A stretch of DNA of 57,834 bases from positions 12,748-70,581 of the forward strand of contig JAPPMB010000107.1 in the NCBI GenBank assembly GCA_028819255.1, in the 5' to 3' direction. The first letter of the stretch is position 1. Each line of letters begins with the position of its first letter. The position numbers and the translations under genes are program-made. Below are positions 1 through 9,242 of this stretch, piece after piece. The notes under the pieces were generated by a model, which worked only from the letters and a program-made list of their open reading frames with translations, ran no database searches and was not told where the DNA came from. The DNA is from Bryobacterales bacterium. Its GTDB lineage: Bacteria; Acidobacteriota; Terriglobia; Bryobacterales; UBA6623.

Positions 1-110
1 GGGGGGGGGGGGGGGGGGGGGGGGGGGCGGCGCGGGTGGGGGGGGCGGGGGGGGGGGGGGGGGCCGCGGGCGGGCGCGCCCCCCCCGGGCCCGGGGGGCG
101 GGCCAGTGCT
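1..110. other. Poly-G / low-complexity contig end
   Basis: The first ~60 bases are almost only G, followed by a short C/G mixture. Runs like this are typical of no-signal cycles in two-colour Illumina chemistry or of a mis-assembled contig tip. Open frames crossing it encode only glycine, proline or arginine runs and are not credible. It truncates or corrupts the 3' end of the topoisomerase gene next to it. Confidence 0.8.
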
Positions 111-1970
111 CCGCGTCGCACGCGGGGCGGCGGGAGCCGAAGCTCCATTCCCCCCCACGACCTCGCGCACGAACTCCTCGATGCCCTCGATGAAGGCGGC
201 GAAGCCGCCGTTGCCGCGCTCGATTCCACGCAGCTTGGACTCCCACTCGCCCGTCATCGCCGGGCTCCGGACTTTCGGATGCACGACCTCCATCAGGCCG
301 ATCCCCTTGTCCGTCGCGACCAGGCGCTTCTTGTCCCGCTCTGCGTACTCGCGCTTCAGCAGCGTCTCGATGATGGACGCCCGGGTGGCGGGAGTGCCGA
401 TCCCCCGCTCCTTCATCGCGTCGGAGAGCTCCTTGCTGTCGAGGGTGCGGCCGGCCGACTCCATCGCCGTGAGCAGCGTCGCCTCGGTGAATCGCGGCGG
501 CGGCCGCGTCCGCTTCTTGACCGCCTCGGCCTCTTGGACTTCGACGCGCTGCTCTCTGACCAGGCCTCCCGGAAGCTTCGGCTTGTCGCCGCCCTTCTTC
601 CCCTTCCGAGACGATCTGAGATCCAGCACCTTCCAGCCCTGCTCATCGACGGCCGTTCCGACCGAGAGGTACCGGTCGGCATCCATCTTGCACACGATGC
701 GGGTGATGACCGTCGTGGCGGAGTACTTGTGATCGCCGTGCCAGGCTTGCAGCAGCCGTCGGTTGACGAGATCCAGAATCTTCGCCTCGCCGGAGCCGGA
801 CGGCAGGGACGGAGCCGAACCTGTCGGAATGATGGCGTGATGGTCGGTGACCTTCGAATCGTTGACGAACCGCCTTGAAAGCGGCCGCGCGCCGGTGCCC
901 TCGGCAATCTGGGAGGAGTCGAAGCCTCTGGCCACACGCTCCGCAATTCCGGGCAGCTGGCCCGCGATGTCGGTCGAGAGGTGTCGGCTGTCGGTCCGCG
1001 GGTAGGAGATGGCCTTGTGCCTTTCGTACAGCCGCTGAGCGAACTCCAGCGTCCGCTTCGCGCTGAAGCCGAACAGCCGGTTTGCGTGCCGCTGCAGCTC
1101 GGTCAGGTCGTACAGCAGCGGAGGCGGAATCCTCCTGCGGGCCTTCTTGATCGACTCGATGTCCGCGCGCCCGGCCTTCGCCCGCGCCAGGACCGCGGCG
1201 GCGGCCTTGCCGTCAGCGGGCAGGCGGGTCCGGCGCTTCCCCTTCTCCAGCTTGAAGTAAACGCCCCGGTAGACCCGGCCCTGGCCGGCGTCGAAATGGG
1301 CGTGGACCTCGAGGTAGTCCTCGGGCACGAAATTGCGGATCGCCAGCTCCCGCTCCACCAGGATGGCCAGCGTGGGTGTCTGGACCCGCCCCACCGAGAA
1401 CATCCCGTCGTGATCCAGGCTGTAGGCCCGGGTCAGGTTCATCCCGACCAGCCAGTCCGCGCGGCTCCTTGCCCGCGCGGCGGCGGCAAGATCGTCGAAC
1501 TCGCCCGCAGGCCGGAGTTCGCGGAATCCGCGCCGGATCGCCTCCGGCGTCAGGGACGAGATCCACAGCCGGTCCACGGGCTTGTCGGATCCGGAGAGCT
1601 CGTAGATCTGGCGGAAGATCAGCTCGCCCTCGCGGCCGGCATCCGTCGCGCAGACGATTCTCCCGACATCGGGACTCGTCAGGATCCGCTTGACGATCTC
1701 GAACTGGTCCGCCCGCTCCTCGTCGACCAGCAGCGGCCAGCTGGCGGGCAGCATGGGCAGCGACGACCGCCGCCACTTCTTCCACTCCGGATTGATCTGG
1801 TGCGGCTCGGCCAGCTGGACCAGATGGCCGATCGCCCAGGTCACGATCCTGCCGTTGCCCGAGAAATAGCCCCGCCCGCGGTTCCTCACGCCGAGCGCCC
1901 TGGAGATGTCGAGGGCCACGGAAGGCTTCTCTGCGATGACGGCGCTGAGCTTGGATGGCCCGCCTGGCAC
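111..1970 (-). CDS. topB: DNA topoisomerase III (type IA), 3' end lost at contig end
   Basis: Type IA topoisomerase, relaxing and decatenating DNA by single-strand passage. Translating the minus strand from a GTG at 1970 gives an uninterrupted protein of about 620 residues. The Toprim domain is at the N-terminus (SAVIAEKPSVA, then CATDAGREGELIFR with the acidic metal-binding cluster). The cleavage-domain signature SYPRTDSRHLS carries the catalytic Tyr at about residue 323, and the C-terminal conserved block GIGTPATRASIIE is present. The end runs into the poly-G tip, so any C-terminal zinc fingers and the stop codon are not visible. The start is uncertain: an in-frame TTG at 1979 is possible and no clear ribosome-binding site decides it. 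The gene is divergent from meaB. The family assignment is secure; TopB rather than TopA is inferred from the DAGREGE form of the Toprim motif. Confidence 0.9.
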
Positions 1971-2176
1971 GTGAACCAATTTCAGTGTAGCGCTCGCAAG
2001 GCGTGATCCCGATGCCCGCAGCGGCGACAGGCAATGGGGCCGGGCCGGCGCGGAAGAGCCGGCCCGCGAACTAGAATCGGAGTTCCGGGCGCAATGACAC
2101 GATCACAAGAGGTGCCGCTTTCAGACTCGATGCCGGCGACGGTCGACCGCCCTGCGGGCGGGCAGGGTCCCGGGCG

Positions 2177-3103
2177 ATGAACCGCCTGGCGGCCCGAATC
2201 CGTTCCGGAGACCGGCGCGCCTTGGCGCGCGGCCTCAGCGCAGTCGAGAACCGCGCCCAAGGAGCAGACGATCTTCTCGCGGCCCTGCACGCGCCCGAGC
2301 CAAGCGCGCTCCGGATCGGAATCACGGGCGCTCCGGGGGCCGGCAAGAGCACGCTTGCGGACTGCGTGGCGAAGCGCCTTCGCGGCCAGGGCGCCACCGT
2401 CGCCATCCTAGCGGTTGATCCGAGCAGCCCGTTCAGCGGTGGTGCGATTCTGGGGGACCGGGTCCGGATGCAGCGGCACCACGGCGACCCGGGCGTGTTC
2501 ATCCGGTCGATGGCCGCGCGCGGGCAGCTGGGGGGGCTCGGACCAGCCGTCGTGGACGCGCTGGCGCTGCTGGAGGCGTCCGGATTCGATGCCGTCGTGA
2601 TCGAGACGGCCGGAGTCGGGCAGAGCGAGGTGGACGTCGCCCAGCTGGCGGTTACGGTCGCAGTCGTGCTGGTTCCGACGCTGGGCGACGACATCCAGGC
2701 CGCCAAGGCGGGGATCATGGAGATCGCCGATCTGTTTGTCATTAACAAGGCCGACCTTCCCGGCGCGGACGAACTCGAGCGCCAGGTCCTGGCGATGACC
2801 TCGCTCATTCCGGACGGACAGCCGAAGCCGCCGATCCTTCGCACGGTCGCGACTCGCTGCGAAGGAGTGGAAGTCCTGGTCGACGAGCTGGAGAGGTCCG
2901 GGCAGACCGGCACGGGAGCCGCCTACTGGAAGCGGCTGCTCCTGGGCAGGATCAGCGGAGAGCTGCGGTCGATGCTCGCATCGGGACCCGAGTGGGGCGC
3001 GGACCTCGACCGGGCAGCGGAAGCCGTGGCCTCGGGGCAGCTCAATCCCTACACCTATCTGCGCGACGCGCTGGGCAGACTCCGGCAACAATGGAAACCG
3101 TGA
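2177..3103 (+). CDS. meaB: MeaB/ArgK-family GTPase (methylmalonyl-CoA mutase chaperone)
   Basis: G3E-type P-loop GTPase of 308 residues that protects and reloads adenosylcobalamin-dependent methylmalonyl-CoA mutase. Visible motifs are Walker A GAPGAGKS at residues 51-58, the switch/Walker B region DPSSPFSGGAILGDR near 81-95, ETAGVGQSE at 143-151 and the guanine-specificity motif NKAD at 190-193. The length is normal for the family. The last 13 bases overlap the start of the epimerase gene in another frame, so the two are surely co-transcribed. The mutase subunits themselves are not in this window. Together the pair points to propionyl-CoA to succinyl-CoA interconversion. Confidence 0.93.
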   Translation: MNRLAARIRSGDRRALARGLSAVENRAQGADDLLAALHAPEPSALRIGITGAPGAGKSTLADCVAKRLRGQGATVAILAVDPSSPFSGGAILGDRVRMQRHHGDPGVFIRSMAARGQLGGLGPAVVDALALLEASGFDAVVIETAGVGQSEVDVAQLAVTVAVVLVPTLGDDIQAAKAGIMEIADLFVINKADLPGADELERQVLAMTSLIPDGQPKPPILRTVATRCEGVEVLVDELERSGQTGTGAAYWKRLLLGRISGELRSMLASGPEWGADLDRAAEAVASGQLNPYTYLRDALGRLRQQWKP

Positions 3104-3504
3104 CCATCGACCACATCGGCATCGCAGTACGCTCGATCGACGAGGCCCTCGGGATGTACAGGGACGCGCTGGGGCTGGATCCCGTCAGCCGCACCGTTGT
3201 CGAGCATGAGAGGGTCGAGGCGGCGGTCCTGCCAACGGGCGGCGGGCGGATCGAGCTGCTGCAGCCGACATCGGACGACTCGGTCATCGCCCGGTTCCTG
3301 AGGCGTCGCGGTCAGGGCGTGCATCATGTCGCGCTCCGTGTCGACAACCTCGAGGAGGCGATCGAGACCTTGCGGAATTCCGGGCGCAGACTGGTGACGG
3401 ACCGGATCCAGATCGGCGCGGAGGGCTACAGGTACGTGTTCGTGCATCCGGGCAGCACCGGAGGAGTGCTGCTGGAGCTGGTGGAGAGGGACCGGCGGCA
3501 GTGA
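3091..3504 (+). CDS. mce: Methylmalonyl-CoA epimerase
   Basis: Glyoxalase/VOC-fold protein of 137 residues that interconverts (2R)- and (2S)-methylmalonyl-CoA. The start is the ATG at 3091, inside the 3' end of meaB; this gives METVTIDHIGIAV, the usual N-terminus of the family. The four expected metal ligands can be placed as His8, Gln58, His79 and Glu129, a spacing close to that of the well-studied Propionibacterium enzyme. Two VOC half-repeats are evident (residues ~5-60 and ~75-132). The overlap with meaB supports a two-gene operon in the propionate/methylmalonyl pathway. An unrelated VOC enzyme is unlikely given this partner. Confidence 0.9.
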   Translation: METVTIDHIGIAVRSIDEALGMYRDALGLDPVSRTVVEHERVEAAVLPTGGGRIELLQPTSDDSVIARFLRRRGQGVHHVALRVDNLEEAIETLRNSGRRLVTDRIQIGAEGYRYVFVHPGSTGGVLLELVERDRRQ

Positions 3505-3525
3505 CGGCGTTCGAGCCGCCGGGTC
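3490..3525. terminator. Hairpin between convergent mce and S9 peptidase genes
   Basis: Arms GACCGGCGGC and GCCGCCGGGTC pair over ten base pairs with one bulged G and a ~15-nt loop. The hairpin overlaps the 3' ends of two convergent genes whose stop codons are only 19 bases apart, which suits a bidirectional transcription stop. There is no T-run on either strand, so it is not a classical intrinsic terminator. Confidence 0.3.
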
Positions 3526-5425
3526 AGAACCGGACGCCCTTGCGCAGGAGCACCGTGCAGTAGAACGCGAGTTCCCCTTCCAGTGCCCGCCTGATGTGCG
3601 CGCCGTCCCGGAATCCGTGCGACTCGCCCTCGAACAGGTAGTAGGCCACCGGAATGTCCCGGGCGCGCAGCGCGTCGACCATCACTTCGGTCTGCTCCTT
3701 GGGCACCACCGGGTCCACCGAGCCCTGAAAGAAGATCGTTGGCGCGCTCACCCGGCTGGCGGCCCGGAGCGGCGACCGCACCTCATACGTGTCCGCTTCC
3801 GCCGGCCACGGCCCGATCAGCGTCTCGTGGTACCGCGACTCGAACTTGTGCGTGTCCGATGCCAAGGCCTTCAGGTCGCTGATCCCGTAGTAGGAAGCCC
3901 CGGCCGCGAACTCGTCTCGAAACGCCAGGCAGCAGAGCACCGTGTAGCCCCCGGCGCTTCCGCCCTTCACGACGATCCGGTCGGGGTCCGCCAGGCCGGC
4001 CTGCGCGAGGTGGCGGGCTGCGGCGACCGTGTCGTCCACGTCCACAACCCCCCAGTTCCCGTTCAGCCGCTCGCGGTAGGCGCGGCCGTATCCCGTACTG
4101 CCGCCGTAGTTCAGTTCGAGGACGCCAAATCCCCTGCTGGTCCAGAACTGGGCCGAGAGCGAGAGCGAGTCGCTCGCCGCAGCCGTGGGCCCTCCGTGCA
4201 GGCGAATGATCACGGGCGGCTTCTCTCCTTCGGGAGCGACGAAGTCCGGGTTGTGCGGCGGGTAGTAGAAACCGTGGACCCGCCGCCCTTCAGCGGAGCG
4301 GAACGACACGGACCCTGCGATCGACAGGCAGCGGCGCAGGTCTTCGGAGAACTTCGTCGATCGCCTCAGGATCTGGAGGTCTCGGGTTCGCAGGTCCAGC
4401 CGGACCAGTGCGGAGGGCTCCGTGGGAGACGCCGCGCGGAAGACCGCCTGCGCGCCCTGGACGTCCACGCCGTCGATCAGGGTGTACGGCGTCTCGACCC
4501 ACTCCAGGGCACCGCCCGGGCTCACGATGCCCAGGCTCCAGCGGCCCTTCTCGCAATAGGCGCAGACGACGCTGCCGTCGGCGGCGATGCCGTACGTGGA
4601 CATCCCGAAGACCCACTGCGGCAGGCCGAACTCCGCCTCGCACCGGTGGAGAGGAACCGCAACCTCGGAATCCCAGCGGTAGAGATTCCAGTACCCGGTG
4701 CGGTCGGACACAAAATGCAGGACGCCCTCGCGGGACCAGCGGGGCTGGAAGACCGACTCGCGAGGTCCGCCCGCAATGCGCCGGCCGCCCCGGATCGCTC
4801 CGTCCTCTCCCAGCGGGGCGATCCAGAGCTCGGTGCCGTCCCAGGGCATGTTCGGGTGCCGCCACTCCAGCCAGCAAGCAACTCTCCCGTCCGGACGGAC
4901 ACGCGGATTGGAATAGAAGTCCGCGCCGGAACGAAGCTCGCGGGGAGGCCCGCAGGAACCGTTCAGGTCGACCGCGACGATCGACTGGCGCGCCTCGCTG
5001 CGGGTCCGGGAATGGTCCTCGCAAACCGCCAGGAGGCGGTCGCGCCGCGGGTCCAGCTCGAAGTCAGCGTACCGGAGCTTTCCGCGAGGCACGAGCGGCT
5101 CGGGAGCCGCCCCTGCCCGCGCCACGAACACGCGCGCGTCGTCGCTCTGCGAAAAGTACACGGCTTCGTCCGACAGGACGTGCGCCCCGCCGCCGTACTC
5201 GTGCACGCCGGTGCGAATATTCCAGGGTTTCGGCAGCGCGTCCTCAGTCGTCCCGTCGGGATGCCGCGTGACCAGCACCGATCGCCCCTTCTCCGAGGGG
5301 CGTCCCTCGAGCCAATGGATGCAGTCTCCCTGGATGCGCGGCTCGTGCAGCCGGACGGACTCGCCGGCGACAAGATCCGAGGTGAACGGGGACTTCCAGA
5401 AGCCGTACTCGGCGGTCCGCGCCAT
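3524..5425 (-). CDS. S9 family peptidase (acylaminoacyl/dipeptidyl-peptidase-like)
   Basis: Prolyl-oligopeptidase-family serine hydrolase of 633 residues. The N-terminal ~370 residues have the repetitive aromatic and Asp-rich pattern of a beta-propeller. The C-terminal alpha/beta-hydrolase domain has the nucleophile elbow GGSAGGY, the acid in GSVDPVVP and the base in EGESHGF. No signal peptide is seen, so it is probably cytoplasmic. The start is the ATG at 5425 (MARTAEYGFWKSP); a longer frame upstream is arginine-rich and overlaps the PhoD gene, so it was rejected. The stop of the PhoD gene and this start share one base (TGATG), implying translational coupling. A role in peptide turnover is inferred from the family; the natural substrate is unknown. 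Confidence 0.85.
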   Translation of the reverse strand: MARTAEYGFWKSPFTSDLVAGESVRLHEPRIQGDCIHWLEGRPSEKGRSVLVTRHPDGTTEDALPKPWNIRTGVHEYGGGAHVLSDEAVYFSQSDDARVFVARAGAAPEPLVPRGKLRYADFELDPRRDRLLAVCEDHSRTRSEARQSIVAVDLNGSCGPPRELRSGADFYSNPRVRPDGRVACWLEWRHPNMPWDGTELWIAPLGEDGAIRGGRRIAGGPRESVFQPRWSREGVLHFVSDRTGYWNLYRWDSEVAVPLHRCEAEFGLPQWVFGMSTYGIAADGSVVCAYCEKGRWSLGIVSPGGALEWVETPYTLIDGVDVQGAQAVFRAASPTEPSALVRLDLRTRDLQILRRSTKFSEDLRRCLSIAGSVSFRSAEGRRVHGFYYPPHNPDFVAPEGEKPPVIIRLHGGPTAAASDSLSLSAQFWTSRGFGVLELNYGGSTGYGRAYRERLNGNWGVVDVDDTVAAARHLAQAGLADPDRIVVKGGSAGGYTVLCCLAFRDEFAAGASYYGISDLKALASDTHKFESRYHETLIGPWPAEADTYEVRSPLRAASRVSAPTIFFQGSVDPVVPKEQTEVMVDALRARDIPVAYYLFEGESHGFRDGAHIRRALEGELAFYCTVLLRKGVRF

Positions 5426-7263
5426 CAATCCTCCGAGGCCGCGGCAACGACGGCCTCGGCATACAGCAGCTCGCCGGTCAGCCCGTCGTAGTACTGGACC
5501 ACGGCCTGGGGCCGCGGGTAGGCGACCCACCGCTCCCGCCCCTCGGCGTCCGGCACCTCGAACACGTTGTTGATCCGGATGACGCAGTAGACCGGCCGGC
5601 TGCGGCTCCCGGGCGCGGAGTCGTCCAGGAAGAACGTCGACCAGCGGATCTCAGCCTCCCTGCCTCTGGACTCAAAGCGTCCGTTGGCCGGCCGCCCCGC
5701 CTCGGACACGAGCGGGTGGTTGCGGGAACTGTGCGGTCCCGACGCGAACTCCCACACGTTGTCCGTGACCCGGACCGCGATGCTGTTGTGCAGGTCGCCC
5801 GTCAGCACGAGCACGGGCTTGCCGAGCCCGTCCCAGAAGTCGATCAGCTCGTTCCGCTCGGCCGCGACCGCCGTCCACGCCTCGTCCTTGTTCGGACCGC
5901 CCATCCCGGGACCGACGTGCGGAACCATCAGGTTGACCGACGAGACCACGAACAGGAAGTCGGCCTCGCTGGACCGCATTCCCTCCCTGAGCCAGCGCTT
6001 CTGGCGGCTGCCGAGCATCGAAACGCCCTTCCTGAACGGATCCCTGACGTCATGGACCTGGCGGTGGCTGCGGGTGTCGAGAAAGAAGAACTCGGTGTTG
6101 GAGATCGAGCGGCGCCAGAAGCTGAGCCGGCCGATCGAGTACGAAGACACGCTGTCCTCCCGCGGAGCGGGACGCAGTCTCAGGGAATGGTCGTCGATGA
6201 TGCGCTCGACGGCGTAAACTCCCGCGTTCGGATCCCCGCCGCGATCGTCGAGCTCCTTCAGATTGACTCCCGAATCCGGCTCTCCCCAGTGAACGGTCAG
6301 CGTCGCGGCACGGTCCGGATCGAGGGCCTCGAGGCCTCCCGACTCGTCGCGCAGCACGGAGCTGCCTGCGACCAGTCTCGCCTTTCCGAAGAATATGCCC
6401 TGCTCGTGCGGCACGGGGTTGGACCAGCCCAGGTAGTCGTACCAGCCCTGCACTCCGATGTCGCGGAACGCCGGCCGCCGGCCGCGCAGGCCCACGGTCC
6501 CCGCGCCGTTGACGTCGCCGAGGATTTCGTGGTCGTCGAAGACGAAGAAGCTCGGCACCTCCCTGTGCCAGGCGGCCATGTCCGCCCCGCGCTCCAGGTA
6601 GAGCTTGTAGTTCCGCCAGACACCCGCAATGGTCGGAGCGAGCTCCACAAGGCGCGGATAGCGGGTCCCGCCGGACCGTCGCAGCCACTCGGCCGGGCTG
6701 TGGTCGCGCTCCTCCTCGTAGAGCCAGTCCCCGTTCTGGATGGCGAAGGCGATGCGGTCGTCCAGCTCACGGAGCATCGTGCGGAACGCCGGCTGGTCCG
6801 GGCCCAGCTGCTTGTTGCCGCAGGCGAACTCAAAGCTGAAGTTGAAGAGTCCGCGGGGATTGTGCCGGTCGTCGACATGCGCCTTCCCGCTCGGCAGCGT
6901 GCGGAACGAGGCGACGGGAGGAACCTCGCCGTCGGCTTCGAGCCGATAGAAGTACCGCGTGCCCGCCTGCAGCCCCTTCAGATGAAGCCAGCCGGTGTTG
7001 TCCCGGTCCAAGCTGGTCACGACCGGCCGGGACACGTTGTCCAGGCGGTCGGCCGCCGGGCCGTAGCGGACGCGGAACGCGCCCGGCTGCCCGGTGCGGG
7101 CCCAGATGCCGATTCCGTCCGAAGAGAGCCTTCCCAGGATCGGTCCGTGGGAAATCGGCTGGGCCGCTGCCTGGGAAGCCAGCGCACAGCACGCGGCAAG
7201 CGCGGCCTGCGGAAAGAGCGCCCGCCGTCGCGCCGTCCGGAGCGGAGCGGGGAGAGGCGGCAT
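5425..7263 (-). CDS. PhoD-like phosphatase (secreted alkaline phosphatase D family)
   Basis: Protein of 612 residues. It starts with a basic stretch (RTARRRAL), a hydrophobic segment and an AQA-like cleavage region near residue 34, so export is likely. An N-terminal PhoD-type beta-sandwich (GIWARTGQPGAFRVRYG...) is followed by the metallophosphatase core with FEFACGN, IQNGDWLYEE, FFVFDDHEILGDVNG and VLTGDLHNS, the pattern of metal-binding Asp, Asn and His residues in PhoD enzymes. Family members hydrolyse phosphate mono- or diesters outside the cytoplasm. The ATG at 7263 shares one base with the atpF stop (TGATG) and its own stop shares one base with the S9 peptidase start, so it appears to be read through from the F0 genes. 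Substrate and any link to ATP synthase are unknown. Confidence 0.85.
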   Translation of the reverse strand: MPPLPAPLRTARRRALFPQAALAACCALASQAAAQPISHGPILGRLSSDGIGIWARTGQPGAFRVRYGPAADRLDNVSRPVVTSLDRDNTGWLHLKGLQAGTRYFYRLEADGEVPPVASFRTLPSGKAHVDDRHNPRGLFNFSFEFACGNKQLGPDQPAFRTMLRELDDRIAFAIQNGDWLYEEERDHSPAEWLRRSGGTRYPRLVELAPTIAGVWRNYKLYLERGADMAAWHREVPSFFVFDDHEILGDVNGAGTVGLRGRRPAFRDIGVQGWYDYLGWSNPVPHEQGIFFGKARLVAGSSVLRDESGGLEALDPDRAATLTVHWGEPDSGVNLKELDDRGGDPNAGVYAVERIIDDHSLRLRPAPREDSVSSYSIGRLSFWRRSISNTEFFFLDTRSHRQVHDVRDPFRKGVSMLGSRQKRWLREGMRSSEADFLFVVSSVNLMVPHVGPGMGGPNKDEAWTAVAAERNELIDFWDGLGKPVLVLTGDLHNSIAVRVTDNVWEFASGPHSSRNHPLVSEAGRPANGRFESRGREAEIRWSTFFLDDSAPGSRSRPVYCVIRINNVFEVPDAEGRERWVAYPRPQAVVQYYDGLTGELLYAEAVVAAASED

Positions 7264-7781
7264 CAGTGCACCGACTGGTCGGGCAGCTGCTCCAGAAACT
7301 CCTCCACGAGCCGGCGGTTCTCGCGTTCGCCCACACGCTTCTTCAGCAGATGCTCGGCCGCGCGGATCGCGAGATCGGCGGCCTCCTGCCGCAGCTCCGC
7401 GACCGCGATGCGGCGCTCGGCCTCGAGCTGGCGCCTGCCTTCTTCCATGATCTTGCGTGCTTCCAGCCGGGCTGCGTCCCGGGCCTCGGTCCGCACGCGA
7501 TCGGCTTCCTGCCTCGCCTCGACGACCAGTTCCTGGGAACGGCGCAGCGAGGCCTCCATGTTGGCTCTGTTCTCGGCAATGGCGCGCTCCGCCTCGGCCT
7601 TCGCCAGTTCGGCCTTCTCAAGCGACTCGCGGATCCTCCCCTCGCGCTCGTCCAGCGCGCCGAGGATCGGCTTCCAGGCGATGAGGCGCAGGGCGAGGAA
7701 GGTGAGCAGGAACGTCACCACGGTCCAGATCATCAGACCGGGTTCGAACTGGAGCAGGGCGTTGCCGTTTTCGGAGGCCAT
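7263..7781 (-). CDS. atpF: ATP synthase F0 subunit b
   Basis: Peripheral-stalk subunit b of 172 residues. One N-terminal membrane helix (about residues 15-37, MIWTVVTFLLTFLALRLIAW) is followed by the family signature WKPILGALDEREGRI and a long, charged, alanine/glutamate-rich coiled coil reaching the C-terminus. The length is normal. A strong ribosome-binding site (AGGAGA) lies 5 bases before the ATG. It follows atpE in the order B-E-F. In most bacteria atpH would come next; here a PhoD-like phosphatase overlaps the stop instead, so the F1 genes must be elsewhere. Confidence 0.95.
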   Translation of the reverse strand: MASENGNALLQFEPGLMIWTVVTFLLTFLALRLIAWKPILGALDEREGRIRESLEKAELAKAEAERAIAENRANMEASLRRSQELVVEARQEADRVRTEARDAARLEARKIMEEGRRQLEAERRIAVAELRQEAADLAIRAAEHLLKKRVGERENRRLVEEFLEQLPDQSVH

Positions 7782-7801
7782 GGGAATCTCCTGTCAGGGG
7801 C

Positions 7802-8092
7802 CTAGAACAGCAGCGCCACGAACAGGACGCCGAGGCCGATGACCGCCACGCCCTCAAGCAGGAACAGCGGCAGCTGGAAGGCCGCGCGGATTTCCTTGGC
7901 GGCCTGCGGCTGGCGCGCAATGCTCTCCACGGCGGCGGCTGTGAACCTGCCGATGCCGATCCCGGCGCCGACGACGACGATGCCGGCGCCGATTGCGCTG
8001 CCTGACGCCTTGTCCAGCATCTGTGCGGACGCCACGGCCGGCAGCGCCAGCAGGAACGCCAGCGCAAACAGGGTAGTGATAGTGGTTTTCAT
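7802..8092 (-). CDS. atpE: ATP synthase F0 subunit c with N-terminal leader
   Basis: Ring-forming proteolipid of 96 residues. The last 72 residues are a normal c-subunit hairpin: a glycine-rich first helix (GAGIVVVGAGIGIG), the polar loop ARQPQA and a second helix with the essential carboxylate Glu80 in LLEGVAVIG. Residues 1-24 are an extra hydrophobic segment ending AVASAQ that looks like a cleavable signal peptide. The Na+-ring ligand Gln is replaced by Ile in GIGIG, and the acidic residue is followed by Gly rather than Ser or Thr, so coupling to H+ is expected. An excellent ribosome-binding site (GGAGGA) precedes the ATG. Functional identity is secure; leader cleavage is inferred. Confidence 0.94.
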   Translation of the reverse strand: MKTTITTLFALAFLLALPAVASAQMLDKASGSAIGAGIVVVGAGIGIGRFTAAAVESIARQPQAAKEIRAAFQLPLFLLEGVAVIGLGVLFVALLF

Positions 8093-8136
8093 AACTTGGA
8101 TTCCTCCGTTGGGGATGGGAAAGACTCGATGAATCC

Positions 8137-8967
8137 TCAGTGCTCGTCTGCCACGAGCATTCCGACGTACAGCGCCGTCAGCAGAGTGAATACGTAGGCC
8201 TGGATGAGGGCCACGATCAACTCGAGAAGCGTGATCGCCGCCGCCAAGGGCACGGAAATGGCCGCGAGGACGACCGTCTGGAACATGAAGATGAACCCGA
8301 GGATGATCAGGATGACAATGTGCCCGGCGGTCATGTTCGCACCGAGGCGGACCATCAGGGCGATCGGACGCACGAGCATCGAAATGAACTCCAGCACGAC
8401 CACGACCGGGGCGATGGCCAGCGGCGTGCCAGCCGGCACCATGTGCTTGACGAACCCGATCGGGCCCAGGGCGATCAGCCCGGTGACCATGAAGGTCACG
8501 AACGAGACGATGGCCAGGGCACCGGTGACGTTCAGGTTGCTGGTGGCGGTGAACCCCCCGGGCACGAGACCGAGCAGGTTGCAGACCAGGATGAAAAGGA
8601 AGAGCGTTAGGAGGAAGGGAGTGAACCGGCGCCCCCACTTCTCTCCCATGTTGTCGATCGCGATCTCGTCCCGGACGAACACGACGATGACCTCGAGGGC
8701 GTTCGCCATGCCGCGCGGCGCTTCCCGGCCGGCGGTCGGCCTGCGCAGGAACACGGTCGCGAGCACGATCAGGATCGCCGACGCGATGAACATCATCAGA
8801 ACGGCCTTTGTGATGCCGAGCGCCTCGAAGGTCGAATGCAGGTAGGGGTCGAGCCACGCGGGGAGATGGACCTCGCTGTTGGAGACGTGATGCATGATCA
8901 CGTCGGAGAGAGTCTCCTCCCCGCCGGAAGCGGCGAGGAAGGCGAACGGAAGTTGCGTACCTAGCAC
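8137..8967 (-). CDS. atpB: ATP synthase F0 subunit a
   Basis: Polytopic subunit a of 276 residues, forming the two proton half-channels next to the c-ring. The essential arginine is visible as Arg207 in MVRLGANMTAGH, within the usual penultimate-helix block. The N-terminal region (HHVSNSEVHLP) and the segment NLLGLVPGGF are also typical. The start codon is GTG at 8967, overlapping the 3' end of the atpI-like gene by 7 bases. It lies in the order atpZ-atpI-atpB-atpE-atpF on one transcript. Confidence 0.95.
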   Translation of the reverse strand: MLGTQLPFAFLAASGGEETLSDVIMHHVSNSEVHLPAWLDPYLHSTFEALGITKAVLMMFIASAILIVLATVFLRRPTAGREAPRGMANALEVIVVFVRDEIAIDNMGEKWGRRFTPFLLTLFLFILVCNLLGLVPGGFTATSNLNVTGALAIVSFVTFMVTGLIALGPIGFVKHMVPAGTPLAIAPVVVVLEFISMLVRPIALMVRLGANMTAGHIVILIILGFIFMFQTVVLAAISVPLAAAITLLELIVALIQAYVFTLLTALYVGMLVADEH

Positions 8968-9242
8968 CGTCCGAAATACCTCGTGTGCCGGACCCCTTCG
9001 AGCACGCGCGACGCCAGGAAGCCCAGCATCAGCGACGGAACGAGGACCCGAGTGTCGCCGGGGGCGGCGGTCAGAATCCAGGAAAGCAGCAGCAGAATCC
9101 AGAGAGCCCTCAGTCCGGCTCCGACCGCGAAAGCCCGGAACACGCTGTGCTCCACCAGGTCCGGCATCACGCGCCGAACGGCTTCCGACACCGCCAGCGT
9201 CGACATCCCGCCGGCCAGGCCGCCTGCGATCTCCCAGATCAT
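8961..9242 (-). CDS. Small membrane protein, probable AtpI-like ATP synthase accessory protein
   Basis: Protein of 93 residues (MIWEIAGGLAGGMSTLAV...) with probably three hydrophobic segments. Its position directly before atpB and its size suit the poorly conserved AtpI/'ATP synthase protein I' class, which aids c-ring assembly. Sequence identity to that family is not obvious by eye, so the call is mostly positional. The start is an ATG that forms an ATGA overlap with the stop of the preceding atpZ-like gene; the end overlaps atpB by 7 bases. A longer upstream frame is arginine-rich and was not used. Confidence 0.6.
   Translation of the reverse strand: MIWEIAGGLAGGMSTLAVSEAVRRVMPDLVEHSVFRAFAVGAGLRALWILLLLSWILTAAPGDTRVLVPSLMLGFLASRVLEGVRHTRYFGRC

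Noticed and set aside
36..878. Plus-strand open frames starting in the poly-G tip
   Set aside because: They begin in artefactual sequence and run antisense to topoisomerase III.
7802..8092. Na+-type ATP synthase c-ring
   Set aside because: The Na+-coordinating Gln position is Ile and the residue after the key Glu is Gly, not Ser or Thr; a proton ring is expected.
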